Of a DNA stretch of 64,000 nt, positions 8,687-16,077 are shown in pieces. Within the stretch, counting starts at the first letter, position 1. Each line of letters opens with the position of its first letter. Both the position numbers and the translations under genes were made by a program. The notes under the pieces were generated by a model. That model had not been told where the DNA came from and ran no database searches. It worked only from the letters and a program-made list of their open reading frames with translations. Source of the DNA: Streptomyces nigra (GTDB lineage: Bacteria; Actinomycetota; Actinomycetes; Streptomycetales; Streptomycetaceae). The stretch covers positions 4,952,501 through 5,016,500 of the forward strand of contig NZ_CP029043.1 in the NCBI RefSeq assembly GCF_003074055.1, written 5' to 3'.

Positions 8687-10606
8687 ATGGACGTTATGGG
8701 GGACAAGGCAACTCTGTTGGATACAGGGCGGTTTGTGCAGCCTGCCGACTATGCGCAGTCGGCGGGCGATTCCGTGCAGCCGATGGAGGACGCCTCGCAG
8801 CCGATGAGTGATCTGGTGCAGCCGGAGGACACCCCGGCCCTCGACCGCCCCCTGGACGCCGATGACGCGGGGGAGGCGGCCGAGGAGGCACGTCACCGGC
8901 TCGCCGCGCAGAGCGGCGAGCCCGAGGCCATGAGCGTCCTCGGGGCCATGCTGCTGCGCCGCGGCGACCTCGACGGCGCCGAGCCCCATCTGCGCGCCGC
9001 CACCGCAGCGGGCGACCGGGCCGCGGCCAACAACCTCGGCGTCCTGCTGCACCAGCGCGGCTACGCCGACGAGGCCGCCGGCTGGTGGCGGATCGCCGCC
9101 GTCGCCGGATCGGCAGCGGCCGCGCACGCGCTCGGCAGGCACCACCGCGAGCGCGGTGACGAGCCAGCCGCCGAGTACTGGCTGCGGCAGTCCGCCGAGC
9201 AGGGACACGCGCTGGGCGCCTACGCGCTCGCCGATCTGCTGGAGCACCGCAGCGACCCCGGCGCCGAGCGCTGGATGCGGGCGGCCGCCGAGCGCGGCCA
9301 CCGCGAGGCCGCGTACCGGCTGGCCCGTGCGCTCGACCGGCAGGCCGGCCACACGGACCTGGACGGGCCGGACAACGGTGTCGCCGCGGACGAGGCCGCG
9401 CCGGAGGAGGCCGAGCAGTGGTACCGGCAGGCCGCCGCGCGCGGACACCGCCGGGCCGCCCTGCACCTCGGGGCCATCCTCGAGCGGCGGGGCGAGCTCA
9501 AAGAGGCCGGTCGCTGGTATCTGACGTCCGCCAAGGACGGTGAGCCGCGGGCCGCCTGCGCCCTGGGCTTCCTGCTGCGCGACGCCGGGGACAGCGAGAG
9601 CGCCGCCGTGTGGTGGCTGCGGGCCGCCCAGGACGGCGACGGCAACGCGGCCAACGCGCTGGGCGCGCTGCACGCCGAGCGGGGCGAGACGCAGACCGCC
9701 GAGCGCTGGTACCGGGCCGCCATGGACGCCGGGGACGTGAACGGCGCGTACAACCTCGGGCTGCTCTGCGCCGAGCAGAAGCGCACCGCGCAGGCCGAGC
9801 AGTGGTACCGGCGGGCCGCGTACGCCGGGCACCGCGAGGCGGCGAACGCGCTGGCCATCCTGCTGCTCCAGGTCGGGGACGCCGCGGGCGCCGAGCCCTG
9901 GTTCTCCAAGGCCGCCGAGGCCGGCAGCGTGGACGCCGCGTTCAACCTGGGCATCCTGCACGCCGGACGGGGCGAGGAGGAGGCCGCGCTGCGCTGGTAC
10001 GAGCGCGCGGCCGCCGCCGGGCACTCGGAGGCGGCGCTCCAGGTCGGCATCGCGCGGCTGCGGGACGGGGACGAGTTCGCGGCCGAGCGGCATCTGCGGT
10101 GTGCGGCCGGGGCCGGCAGCGCCGAGGCGGCGTACCGGCTGGCGACCCTGCTCGACGCGCGGCGCCCGCCGGAGCCCGCGCACGAGCTGGGCGAGACGGT
10201 GCACGAGAAGACCGAGTGCGAGGAGTGGTACGAGCGCGCGGCGACCCAGGGGCACCGGCGCGCCCAGGTCAGGGTCGGCATGCTGGCCGCCGCGCGCGGT
10301 GACGTGGTCGAGGCGGCCGAGTGGTACCGGAGGGCCGCCGAGGCCGGCTCGCGCAACGGCGCGTTCAATCTCGGTCTGCTGCTGGCGAGGGAGGGCAGCG
10401 AGCCCGAGGCCGCCGTGTGGTGGACCCGTGCGGCGGACGCCGGGCATGGGCGGTCGGCCTTGCGGCTCGCCCTGGTCTACGCGCGTCGCGGCGAGCTGGC
10501 GGAGGGCCAGCGCTGGGCCGACCGCGCGGTGACCCTCGGCCCGAAGGAGGTCGCGCAGCGCGCGGCACGTCTGCGGGACGCTCTGCGGGAGGAACTGTCC
10601 GCCTGA
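8687..10606 (+). CDS. Sel1/TPR-repeat protein between two tRNA-fMet genes
   Basis: 639 residues from ATG 8687 (ATG 8696 is an alternative). After a 70-residue N-terminal region with QP-containing repeats (VQPADYAQSAGDSVQPMEDASQP broken by acidic residues), the rest is at least a dozen helical repeats of 33-38 residues. These follow the pattern A(A)xxxxxWYRxAAxxGHxxAAxxLGxLLxxxG, that is Sel1-like/TPR repeats. No signal peptide or membrane helix is present, so it is probably a cytoplasmic scaffold. The upstream DNA has CCAGGT direct repeats at 8655 and 8665, ten bases apart, close to GGTATACC. Partners are unknown. It is a monocistronic gene. Confidence 0.9.
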   Translation: MDVMGDKATLLDTGRFVQPADYAQSAGDSVQPMEDASQPMSDLVQPEDTPALDRPLDADDAGEAAEEARHRLAAQSGEPEAMSVLGAMLLRRGDLDGAEPHLRAATAAGDRAAANNLGVLLHQRGYADEAAGWWRIAAVAGSAAAAHALGRHHRERGDEPAAEYWLRQSAEQGHALGAYALADLLEHRSDPGAERWMRAAAERGHREAAYRLARALDRQAGHTDLDGPDNGVAADEAAPEEAEQWYRQAAARGHRRAALHLGAILERRGELKEAGRWYLTSAKDGEPRAACALGFLLRDAGDSESAAVWWLRAAQDGDGNAANALGALHAERGETQTAERWYRAAMDAGDVNGAYNLGLLCAEQKRTAQAEQWYRRAAYAGHREAANALAILLLQVGDAAGAEPWFSKAAEAGSVDAAFNLGILHAGRGEEEAALRWYERAAAAGHSEAALQVGIARLRDGDEFAAERHLRCAAGAGSAEAAYRLATLLDARRPPEPAHELGETVHEKTECEEWYERAATQGHRRAQVRVGMLAAARGDVVEAAEWYRRAAEAGSRNGAFNLGLLLAREGSEPEAAVWWTRAADAGHGRSALRLALVYARRGELAEGQRWADRAVTLGPKEVAQRAARLRDALREELSA

Positions 10607-10612
10607 AGTGAT

Positions 10613-10642
10613 TTGCCTCGGTCCGCGTCCTTGACGTAGTGT
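10613..10642 (+). promoter_or_regulatory. Promoter of tRNA-fMet copy 2
   Basis: TTGCCT at 10613-10618 and TAGTGT at 10637-10642 are 18 bases apart. This would start transcription about six bases before the tRNA 5' end, typical of a stable-RNA promoter read by the housekeeping sigma factor. Confidence 0.55.
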
Positions 10643-10654
10643 TCATTTCACCGA

Positions 10655-10728
10655 CGCGGGGTGGAGCAGCTCGGTAGCTCGCTGGGCTCATAACCCAGAG
10701 GTCGCAGGTTCAAATCCTGTCCCCGCTA
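10655..10728 (+). tRNA. Initiator tRNA-fMet (CAT anticodon), copy 2
   Basis: Identical over 74 bases to the gene at 8386: C1 opposite U72, GGG/CCC anticodon stem, CAT anticodon, no encoded CCA. It starts 48 bp after the stop of the Sel1-repeat gene and has its own promoter and terminator. Confidence 0.97.
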
Positions 10729-10735
10729 CTCAAGA

Positions 10736-10771
10736 CCAAGGGCCGGAATCCTCAGGGATTCCGGCCCTTGG
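10736..10771 (+). terminator. Terminator of tRNA-fMet copy 2
   Basis: A 16-bp perfect stem (CCAAGGGCCGGAATCC at 10736-10751 with 10756-10771), a four-base loop and a following GTGTTTT tract, seven bases after the tRNA. Confidence 0.9.
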
Positions 10772-10811
10772 TGTTTTCGCCGTCCCCTGTCTCGCGCAGG
10801 CCGGGCAGCAC

Positions 10812-10844
10812 GAAGCCCCGGCACCTCAGAGGCGCCGGGGCTTC
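10812..10844 (-). terminator. Terminator of catR
   Basis: The GAAGCCCCGGC / GCCGGGGCTTC stem sits 10-43 bases after the catR stop codon on the minus strand. Confidence 0.7.
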
Positions 10845-10854
10845 AGGAGCGTGC

Positions 10855-11271
10855 TCAGGCCTTGGAGCAGTTCGGGCAGACGCCGCGGTAGGTGACCTCG
10901 ACCTCGGAGACCGAGAAGCCGAAGCGCTCGGAGTCGGGAAGATCGGCCAGCGGGTTCCCGGTGGGGTGGACGTCCCGGATCGTGCCGCACTGGGCGCACA
11001 CCAGGTGGTGGTGCGGCCGGTGCGCGTTCGGGTCGTACCGCTTGGCGCGCTTGTCGGTGGAGACCTCGACCACCTCGCCGAGGGACACGAGCTCACCCAG
11101 CGTGTTGTAGACGGTGGCACGCGAGATCTCGGGCAGCTTGGCGACAGCTCGGGCGTGCACCTCGTCGGCCGTCATATGGACATGCTCGCCGGCGAGGACC
11201 TCGGCCACGACGCGCCGCTGCGCGGTCATGCGCCACCCGCGTCCACGCAGCCGTTCCAGAAGGTCACTCAT
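10855..11271 (-). CDS. catR: Fur-family peroxide-sensing repressor CatR
   Basis: 138 residues from ATG 11271 (AAGG upstream; an in-frame GTG nine bases earlier lacks a ribosome site). The N-terminal winged helix spans about 1-80. The C-terminal metal-binding domain has the Fur/PerR signature HHHLVCAQCGTIRDV and a second Cys pair, VCPNC, forming a structural zinc site. CatR represses catalase and itself and is inactivated by peroxide through oxidation of metal-bound residues. It is divergent from katA, with an operator in the shared spacer, which fits that role. The Fur family also includes zinc and nickel sensors; the katA neighbour decides the assignment. Confidence 0.9.
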   Translation of the reverse strand: MSDLLERLRGRGWRMTAQRRVVAEVLAGEHVHMTADEVHARAVAKLPEISRATVYNTLGELVSLGEVVEVSTDKRAKRYDPNAHRPHHHLVCAQCGTIRDVHPTGNPLADLPDSERFGFSVSEVEVTYRGVCPNCSKA

Positions 11272-11331
11272 GGAGGACACCTTAACAGCACCAGGACCAG
11301 GTTCTGAACAGATGTGACTTTGGAGTCTCGC

Positions 11332-11359
11332 TTGACTTAGACAATGTCCATTGTAAGAT
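11332..11359 (+). promoter_or_regulatory. katA promoter with internal CatR operator
   Basis: TTGACT (11332-11337) and TAAGAT (11354-11359) form a promoter with a 16-base spacer. The spacer contains ACAATGTCCATTGT (11341-11354), a perfect 6-2-6 inverted repeat resembling Per/Fur boxes. A repressor bound there would cover the polymerase contact region, giving direct peroxide-relieved repression of katA. Confidence 0.75.
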
Positions 11360-11425
11360 CGATGACGAACTTGACCAAGGGGCAGGAAGGGTTGGGTTCA
11401 CCCGGAACCAAGCAGGAGGCGTTAC

Positions 11426-12877
11426 GTGACCCAGGGACCGCTCACGACGGAGGCCGGAGCTCCGGTGGCCGACAACCAGAACAGCGAGACCGCGGGGATC
11501 GGCGGCCCGGTCCTCGTCCAGGACCAGCTCCTGCTCGAGAAGCTCGCGCACTTCAACCGGGAGCGCATCCCGGAGCGCGTGGTGCACGCCCGCGGCGCCG
11601 GTGCGTACGGCACCTTCACGGTGACCGGCGACGTCACGCGGTACACCCGGGCGAAGTTCCTGTCCGAGGTGGGCAAGGAGACCGAGGTCTTCCTGCGCTT
11701 CTCCACGGTCGCGGGCAACCTGGGTGCGGCGGACGCGGTGCGCGACCCGCGCGGGTTCGCGGTGAAGTTCTACACCGAGGAGGGCAACTACGACCTCGTC
11801 GGCAACAACACCCCGGTGTTCTTCATCCGGGACGCGATCAAGTTCCCCGACTTCATCCACACCCAGAAACGCGACCCGTACACCGGTTCGCAGGAGGCGG
11901 ACAACGTCTTCGACTTCTGGGGCCTGTCGCCCGAGTCGACCCACCAGGTGACCTGGCTGTTCGGCGACCGCGGCATCCCGGCGTCCTACCGCCACATGGA
12001 CGGCTTCGGCTCCCACACCTACCAGTGGAACAACGAGGCAGGCGAGGCCTTCTGGGTCAAGTACCACTTCAAGACGGACCAGGGCATCAAGAACCTGACC
12101 GCCGAGGAGGCCGAGGTCCTCGCGGGCAAGGACCCCGACTCCCACCAGCGCGACCTGCGCGAGGCCATCGAGCGGGGCGAGTACCCGACCTGGACCGTTT
12201 CCGTCCAGATCATGCCGGTGACCGAGGCGGCGACCTACCGCTTCAACCCGTTCGACCTGACCAAGGTCTGGCCGCACGCGGACTACCCGCTGATCGAGTT
12301 CGGCAAGCTGGAGCTCAACCGCAACCCGGAGAACATCTTCGCCGAGGTCGAGCAGTCGATCTTCAGCCCCGCCCACTTCGTGCCGGGCATCGGTCCCTCC
12401 CCGGACAAGATGCTCCAGGGCCGTCTCTTCGCGTACGGCGACGCCCACCGCTACCGCGTCGGCATCAACGCCGACCACCTGCCGGTGAACCGACCGCACG
12501 CCACCGAGGCGCGCACCCACTCCCGTGACGGCTACCTCTACGACGGCCGCCACAAGGGCGCGAAGAACTACGAGCCGAACAGCTTCGGCGGCCCCTTCCA
12601 GACGGACCGCCCGCTGTGGCAGCCCGTGCAGGTCAGCGGGGTCACCGGTGAGACGGTCACGCCCGTCCACGCCGAGGACAACGACTTCGTCCAGGCGGGC
12701 AACCTCTACCGGCTGATGTCGGAGGACGAGAGGGAGCGCCTGGTGAAGAATTTGGCGAACGCCATCTCCGGCGTGACGCGCGACGACATCGCCGAGCGCG
12801 CGATCGACAACTTCCGCCAGGCCGACGAGGACTTCGGCAAGCGGCTGGAGGCCGCCGTGCAGGCACTGCGCGGCTGA
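11426..12877 (+). CDS. katA: Monofunctional haem catalase KatA/CatA
   Basis: 483 residues from GTG 11426 with AGGAGG at 11414-11419. The enzyme breaks down hydrogen peroxide in the cytoplasm. Active-site residues are visible: His54 in RVVHARGAGAYG, the distal Asn of VGNNTPVFFIRD (about 127), and the haem-ligand Tyr in RLFAYGDAHRYR (about 335-340). The length is that of small-subunit (clade 3) catalases, without the C-terminal flavodoxin-like domain of large catalases. It is controlled by the divergent catR gene. Confidence 0.96.
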   Translation: MTQGPLTTEAGAPVADNQNSETAGIGGPVLVQDQLLLEKLAHFNRERIPERVVHARGAGAYGTFTVTGDVTRYTRAKFLSEVGKETEVFLRFSTVAGNLGAADAVRDPRGFAVKFYTEEGNYDLVGNNTPVFFIRDAIKFPDFIHTQKRDPYTGSQEADNVFDFWGLSPESTHQVTWLFGDRGIPASYRHMDGFGSHTYQWNNEAGEAFWVKYHFKTDQGIKNLTAEEAEVLAGKDPDSHQRDLREAIERGEYPTWTVSVQIMPVTEAATYRFNPFDLTKVWPHADYPLIEFGKLELNRNPENIFAEVEQSIFSPAHFVPGIGPSPDKMLQGRLFAYGDAHRYRVGINADHLPVNRPHATEARTHSRDGYLYDGRHKGAKNYEPNSFGGPFQTDRPLWQPVQVSGVTGETVTPVHAEDNDFVQAGNLYRLMSEDERERLVKNLANAISGVTRDDIAERAIDNFRQADEDFGKRLEAAVQALRG

Positions 12878-12906
12878 CCGAAGGCGCTGGACCGCTTGCC
12901 GCGGCG

Positions 12907-12941
12907 GACGGGCCGGGCTCCGTGGGGGAGCCCGGCCCGTC
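12907..12941. terminator. Hairpin between katA and the CBS-protein gene
   Basis: A 15-bp stem, GACGGGCCGGGCTCC with its complement, and a five-base loop between two convergent genes; it probably works in both directions. Confidence 0.8.
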
Positions 12942-12949
12942 GTGTGTGC

Positions 12950-13342
12950 TCAGGCCGGCGCGTGCTGGCGGGCCGGAGCCCAGCAGCGGATGACGTCCCG
13001 GACCGAGACGACGCCGACGGGCTCGTCGCTTTCCAGCACGATCAGATGCCGGAAGCCGCCGTGCGCCATGGCACGGGCCGCCTCCTCCAGGGTCCAGGAC
13101 GGCGTGGCGAAGACGACGTCGTCGGTGGTGTGGTCGTGCACCCGTTCGGTGTCCGGACTCTGCCCGAGACCGACGGAGTTGAGGATGTCGCGTTCGGTGA
13201 GGATGCCGATGCCGCCCGCGTCGGGATCATGGACGATGGCCGCGCCGACCCGGCGGGTGGACATCAGCGCGGCTGCCTGGCGAAGGGTGTGGGTGGGGCC
13301 GATGGTGAGGACCACGGTGCTCATGGCGTCTCGTACGAGCAT
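12950..13342 (-). CDS. CBS-domain pair protein
   Basis: 130 residues from ATG 13342, chosen because AGGAGG lies at correct spacing; the longer frame to 13417 has no ribosome site. Two CBS domains make up the whole protein: residues 1-60 (LVRDAMSTVVLTIGP to GIGILTERDILN) and about 70-125 (GFRHLIVLESDEPVGVVSVRDVI). The conserved G-[VI]-[VI]-[ST]-x-R-D-[IV] ends, which bind the ribose/phosphate of adenosine nucleotides, are intact in both repeats. Stand-alone CBS pairs sense AMP/ATP/SAM and bind partner proteins; the partner cannot be named here. Confidence 0.87.
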   Translation of the reverse strand: MLVRDAMSTVVLTIGPTHTLRQAAALMSTRRVGAAIVHDPDAGGIGILTERDILNSVGLGQSPDTERVHDHTTDDVVFATPSWTLEEAARAMAHGGFRHLIVLESDEPVGVVSVRDVIRCWAPARQHAPA

Positions 13343-13478
13343 GGATGGAGCCACCTCCTGAAGTGCCCCCGCACCGCCGCTCCTGCCTGACGCAGGACGC
13401 GCCCTATGGCGGTGCACAAGTTCACAAGTGGGGGGATCCCCAGAGTGACAGGCAAAGAGGGGGTCAACAAGAGGGCGT

Positions 13479-14279
13479 TCAGTACCGGCCGTTGAGGTAG
13501 CCCAGGAGTTCGTCGTGCAGCAGTCCGTTCGAGGCTGCGGCGTTGCCGCTGTGCGGGCCGGGGCGGCCGTCGAGGCCGGTGAAGCTGCCGCCCGCCTCCG
13601 TCACGACGATCGAGGTCGCGGCCATGTCCCAGAGGGAGAGCTCCGGTTCGGCGCAGAGGTCCACCGCGCCCTCGGCGACCATCATGTACGGCCAGAAGTC
13701 GCCGTACGCGCGTGTGCGCCAGACCTCGCGCGTCAGGTCGAGGAAGCCGTCCAGGCGCCCCTGCTCCTCCCAGCCGCTGAGCGAGGAGTACGCGAACGAC
13801 GCGTCCGCCAGCTTCGAGACGCGCGAGACGTGCAGCCGGGTCGCGGCGGAGAGGCTGCGCCCGCTGAACGCGCCGTACCCCTGGGCGGCCCACCAGCGCC
13901 GGCCGAGCGCCGGGGCGGACACGACGCCGACGACCGGCTGGAAGCCGCCCTCGCCCGCCTCCATCAGCGAGATGAGCGTGGCCCACACCGGGACGCCCCG
14001 GACGTAGTTCTTGGTGCCGTCGATCGGGTCGATCACCCAGCGGCGGGGGCCTGTGCCCTCGACGCCGTACTCCTCGCCGAGGATCGCGTCGCGCGGGCGG
14101 GCCCGCTGCAGCTGCCCCCGGATCAGCTCCTCGGCGGCCCGGTCGGCCTCGCTCACCGGCGTCATGTCCGGCTTGGTCTCGACCTTGAGGTCGAGCGCCT
14201 TGAAGCGGGCCATGGTGGCGGCGTCGGCGGCGTCCGCGAGGACGTGGGCGAGGCGGAGATCGTCGAGGTAGTCCGGCAT
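13479..14279 (-). CDS. hisN: Histidinol-phosphatase of the inositol monophosphatase family (HisN)
   Basis: 266 residues from ATG 14279. The metal-binding motifs of the Mg-dependent IMPase superfamily are intact: GEEYG, WVIDPIDGTKNYVRG and LWDMAATSIVVTEAGG. In S. coelicolor I recall the orthologue (SCO5208) as the enzyme that removes phosphate from L-histidinol phosphate, the penultimate step of histidine synthesis; sequence alone would not separate it from a general inositol phosphatase. No other his gene is nearby. The gene is followed on the left by the CBS-protein gene on the same strand after 136 bp. Confidence 0.87.
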   Translation of the reverse strand: MPDYLDDLRLAHVLADAADAATMARFKALDLKVETKPDMTPVSEADRAAEELIRGQLQRARPRDAILGEEYGVEGTGPRRWVIDPIDGTKNYVRGVPVWATLISLMEAGEGGFQPVVGVVSAPALGRRWWAAQGYGAFSGRSLSAATRLHVSRVSKLADASFAYSSLSGWEEQGRLDGFLDLTREVWRTRAYGDFWPYMMVAEGAVDLCAEPELSLWDMAATSIVVTEAGGSFTGLDGRPGPHSGNAAASNGLLHDELLGYLNGRY

Positions 14280-14832
14280 GGAACGAACCGTATCTGTCGT
14301 GATCGGGGTGGGGCCACAGGACCCCCGTGCGGACCGGCCCCCCACACGAGAGCCACACACCCGACCCCGACCCCGCACCCGCCCCGGAGCCCTCTGCGCC
14401 GGAGAACCCTCCCGCGCCGGGCCCCACGCCCCCGGCACCGGAAACCCGCCCGCGCTCGTTGCCGCGCCCCCTCCCGGCGGCGAAAGGCCCTCGCGCCCGG
14501 CGCCGGGCCCACGCCCGCCCCGAGCGCCGCGCGCCCGCCCCAACCCTCGGTCCGCGCCCGTGCCCCGGGCGCCGAGCCCCCCGCACCCGCCCCGGCGCCC
14601 CCTGCGCCGGAACGCCCTCCCGCGCCGGGCCCCACGCCGCCTGCGCCGGAAAGCCGCCCCGCGCCCCAGGCCTCCCCGGCGCCCGGCGCCCCGCGCCCCA
14701 AGCCTCCCCGGCGCCCGGCGTCCGAGCCCCGCGCGCCCGGCCGAAGGACCCCCGGATGCCTTCGGGAACCCTTGACAGTGGTTCCGTGCGCGTCAAATCT
14801 GGGCGCTAAGCCGCTCGCCCCAGGAGGCGATG
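14280..14832. repeat. 550-bp GC-rich degenerate repeat spacer without a credible gene
   Basis: There is no supportable coding region between the divergent hisN and tetR genes. The DNA is C-rich on the plus strand and contains duplicated blocks: a 24-base match at 14407-14430 and 14615-14638 (CCCTCCCGCGCCGGGCCCCA plus ACGCC shared ends), and a 28-base near-match at 14661-14688 and 14693-14720 (period 32, one mismatch). All frames give only Pro/Arg/Ala-rich low-complexity translations. The two promoters must lie at its ends. Confidence 0.65.
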
Positions 14833-15444
14833 ATGCCTGCAGCGCGGGATTCCCTGCTCGACGCCGCCTTCACGGCGCTGGCGCGTCGGCCCTGGTCGGC
14901 CGTGCGGATGGTCGACGTGGCCTCGGCGGCCGGGGTGTCCCGGCAGACGCTTTACAACGAGTTCGGCAGCAAGGAGGGACTGGCCCGCGCGCTGGTCCGC
15001 AGGGAGGCCGACACCTATCTGGCGGGCGTCGAACGCGCCCTCGCCACCCCGAGCGACGCCCGTGACCGGCTGACCGCGACCGCCGACTGGACCGCGCGGC
15101 TCGCCCGTGACAACGCACTGGTCCGGGCCCTGCTCACCGGTTGCTGGAGCGAGCGCCTGCCCGCGCCGACGCTGTCCGCGGTGCCGTCCTCCTCGGCCGT
15201 GCCCGCCCAGCGCAGGGCCGACGGGCCGCTGCCCGCGCCCGGCGACTTCGTGGCCATGGTGCGCGACCGGGCCGTCACGGTGCTCGCCGCGTCCGGCGCC
15301 GCCCAGCCGGACCCCGCGGGTCTCGCGCGCTGCTGCGAACTCGCCCTGCGGCTCGCCCTGTCCTGCGTCGCCGCCCCGCCGCCCGGCGAGGACGGGGTCG
15401 CCGAGCTCGTACGGGGCGCCCTGGACCGGCAGTTGAAGGACTGA
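14833..15444 (+). CDS. TetR-family transcriptional regulator
   Basis: 203 residues from ATG 14833 (AGGAGG at 14822-14827; the ATG at 14830 would be too close). The N-terminal helix-turn-helix is clear: RMVDVASAAGVSRQTLYNEFGSKEGLARALV. The ligand-binding half is Ala/Leu-rich with a PSSSAVPAQRR linker and carries no recognisable ligand signature. A convergent SMR efflux gene lies beyond the MITE-like element; because it is convergent rather than divergent, it is not a clear target. Confidence 0.88.
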   Translation: MPAARDSLLDAAFTALARRPWSAVRMVDVASAAGVSRQTLYNEFGSKEGLARALVRREADTYLAGVERALATPSDARDRLTATADWTARLARDNALVRALLTGCWSERLPAPTLSAVPSSSAVPAQRRADGPLPAPGDFVAMVRDRAVTVLAASGAAQPDPAGLARCCELALRLALSCVAAPPPGEDGVAELVRGALDRQLKD

Positions 15445-15463
15445 CCCCGTGTCGGTCAGGCCC

Positions 15464-15627
15464 AGGGCCTCTCGTTTGGATCATGCCGGGCTCGCGGGGT
15501 CTGGCACCGCACCTCGCCGCGTTGTCGTCGGTTGCCACGGCTCCGCCATGGCGCCCTCCTCCGCCTTGCGATCACGGCACCGGACCCCCCCGCTTCCTGA
15601 TCCGGCCTGATCCAAACGAAAGACCCT
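15464..15627. mobile_element. MITE-like element, 164 bp with 26-bp terminal inverted repeats
   Basis: The left end (15464-15489) begins AGGGCCTCTCGTTTGGATCA. The right end (15602-15627), read on the minus strand, begins AGGGTCTTTCGTTTGGATCA. The two arms match at 23 of 26 positions. The interior of about 112 bp has no coding capacity. The right arm reaches into the stop codon of the SMR transporter gene. No target duplication is obvious. I know of similar non-autonomous inverted-repeat elements in Streptomyces genomes, but family membership is inference. It may also act as a large hairpin terminator between the convergent tetR and SMR genes. Confidence 0.7.
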
Positions 15628-15949
15628 AGTGCGCGGATCCGGACAGCTGGAGGCCGACCACTCCCAGGATGACCAGGGAGATCGACACGATCTTCAACGT
15701 GGAGACGATGTCGCCGAGGAAGACCATCCCGTAGATCGCGGTGCCCGCCGCCCCGATGCCCGTCCACACCGCGTACGCCGGACCCACGTCCAGCTTCCGC
15801 AGGGACAGGGTCAGCAGACCGAAGCTGCCGAGCGCGAAGATGCAGAAGGCGACGGTCGGCCACAGGCGCGAAAAGCCGTGCGACAGTTTCAGACAGACGG
15901 CGAAGCCGGTTTCGAGCAGCCCCGCCACGATGACCAGCAGCCACGCCAT
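15626..15949 (-). CDS. Small multidrug resistance (SMR/SugE-type) transporter
   Basis: 107 residues from ATG 15949 with GGGAGGA upstream. It has four transmembrane helices: MAWLLVIVAGLLETGFAVCLK with the essential Glu (E13), VAFCIFALGSFGLLTLSL, a third helix through AYAVWTGIGAAGTAIYGMVFLG, and ISLVILGVVGLQL. SMR proteins are dual-topology dimers that exchange protons for cationic drugs or guanidinium-type compounds; the GLLETG signature leans to the SugE/Gdx branch, but substrate is not certain. The TAG stop at 15626-15628 is partly built from the end of the MITE-like element. Confidence 0.9.
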   Translation of the reverse strand: MAWLLVIVAGLLETGFAVCLKLSHGFSRLWPTVAFCIFALGSFGLLTLSLRKLDVGPAYAVWTGIGAAGTAIYGMVFLGDIVSTLKIVSISLVILGVVGLQLSGSAH

Positions 15950-16077
15950 GTGCTGTCCTCCCGTATCCCAGGTTCGGTGACCGCTTCGTCAGGTTCGTCA
16001 GCCTCTGGCCAAGCTTGGAGCTCGCTCAATGCGATTATGCCCTTACCTAACTCACGGGGGGACAAACAACGCGGAGG

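Noticed and set aside
14327..14809. 160-codon Pro-rich frame in the hisN-tetR spacer
   Set aside because: Composition follows the DNA repeats in every frame, and there is no ribosome site or conserved motif.
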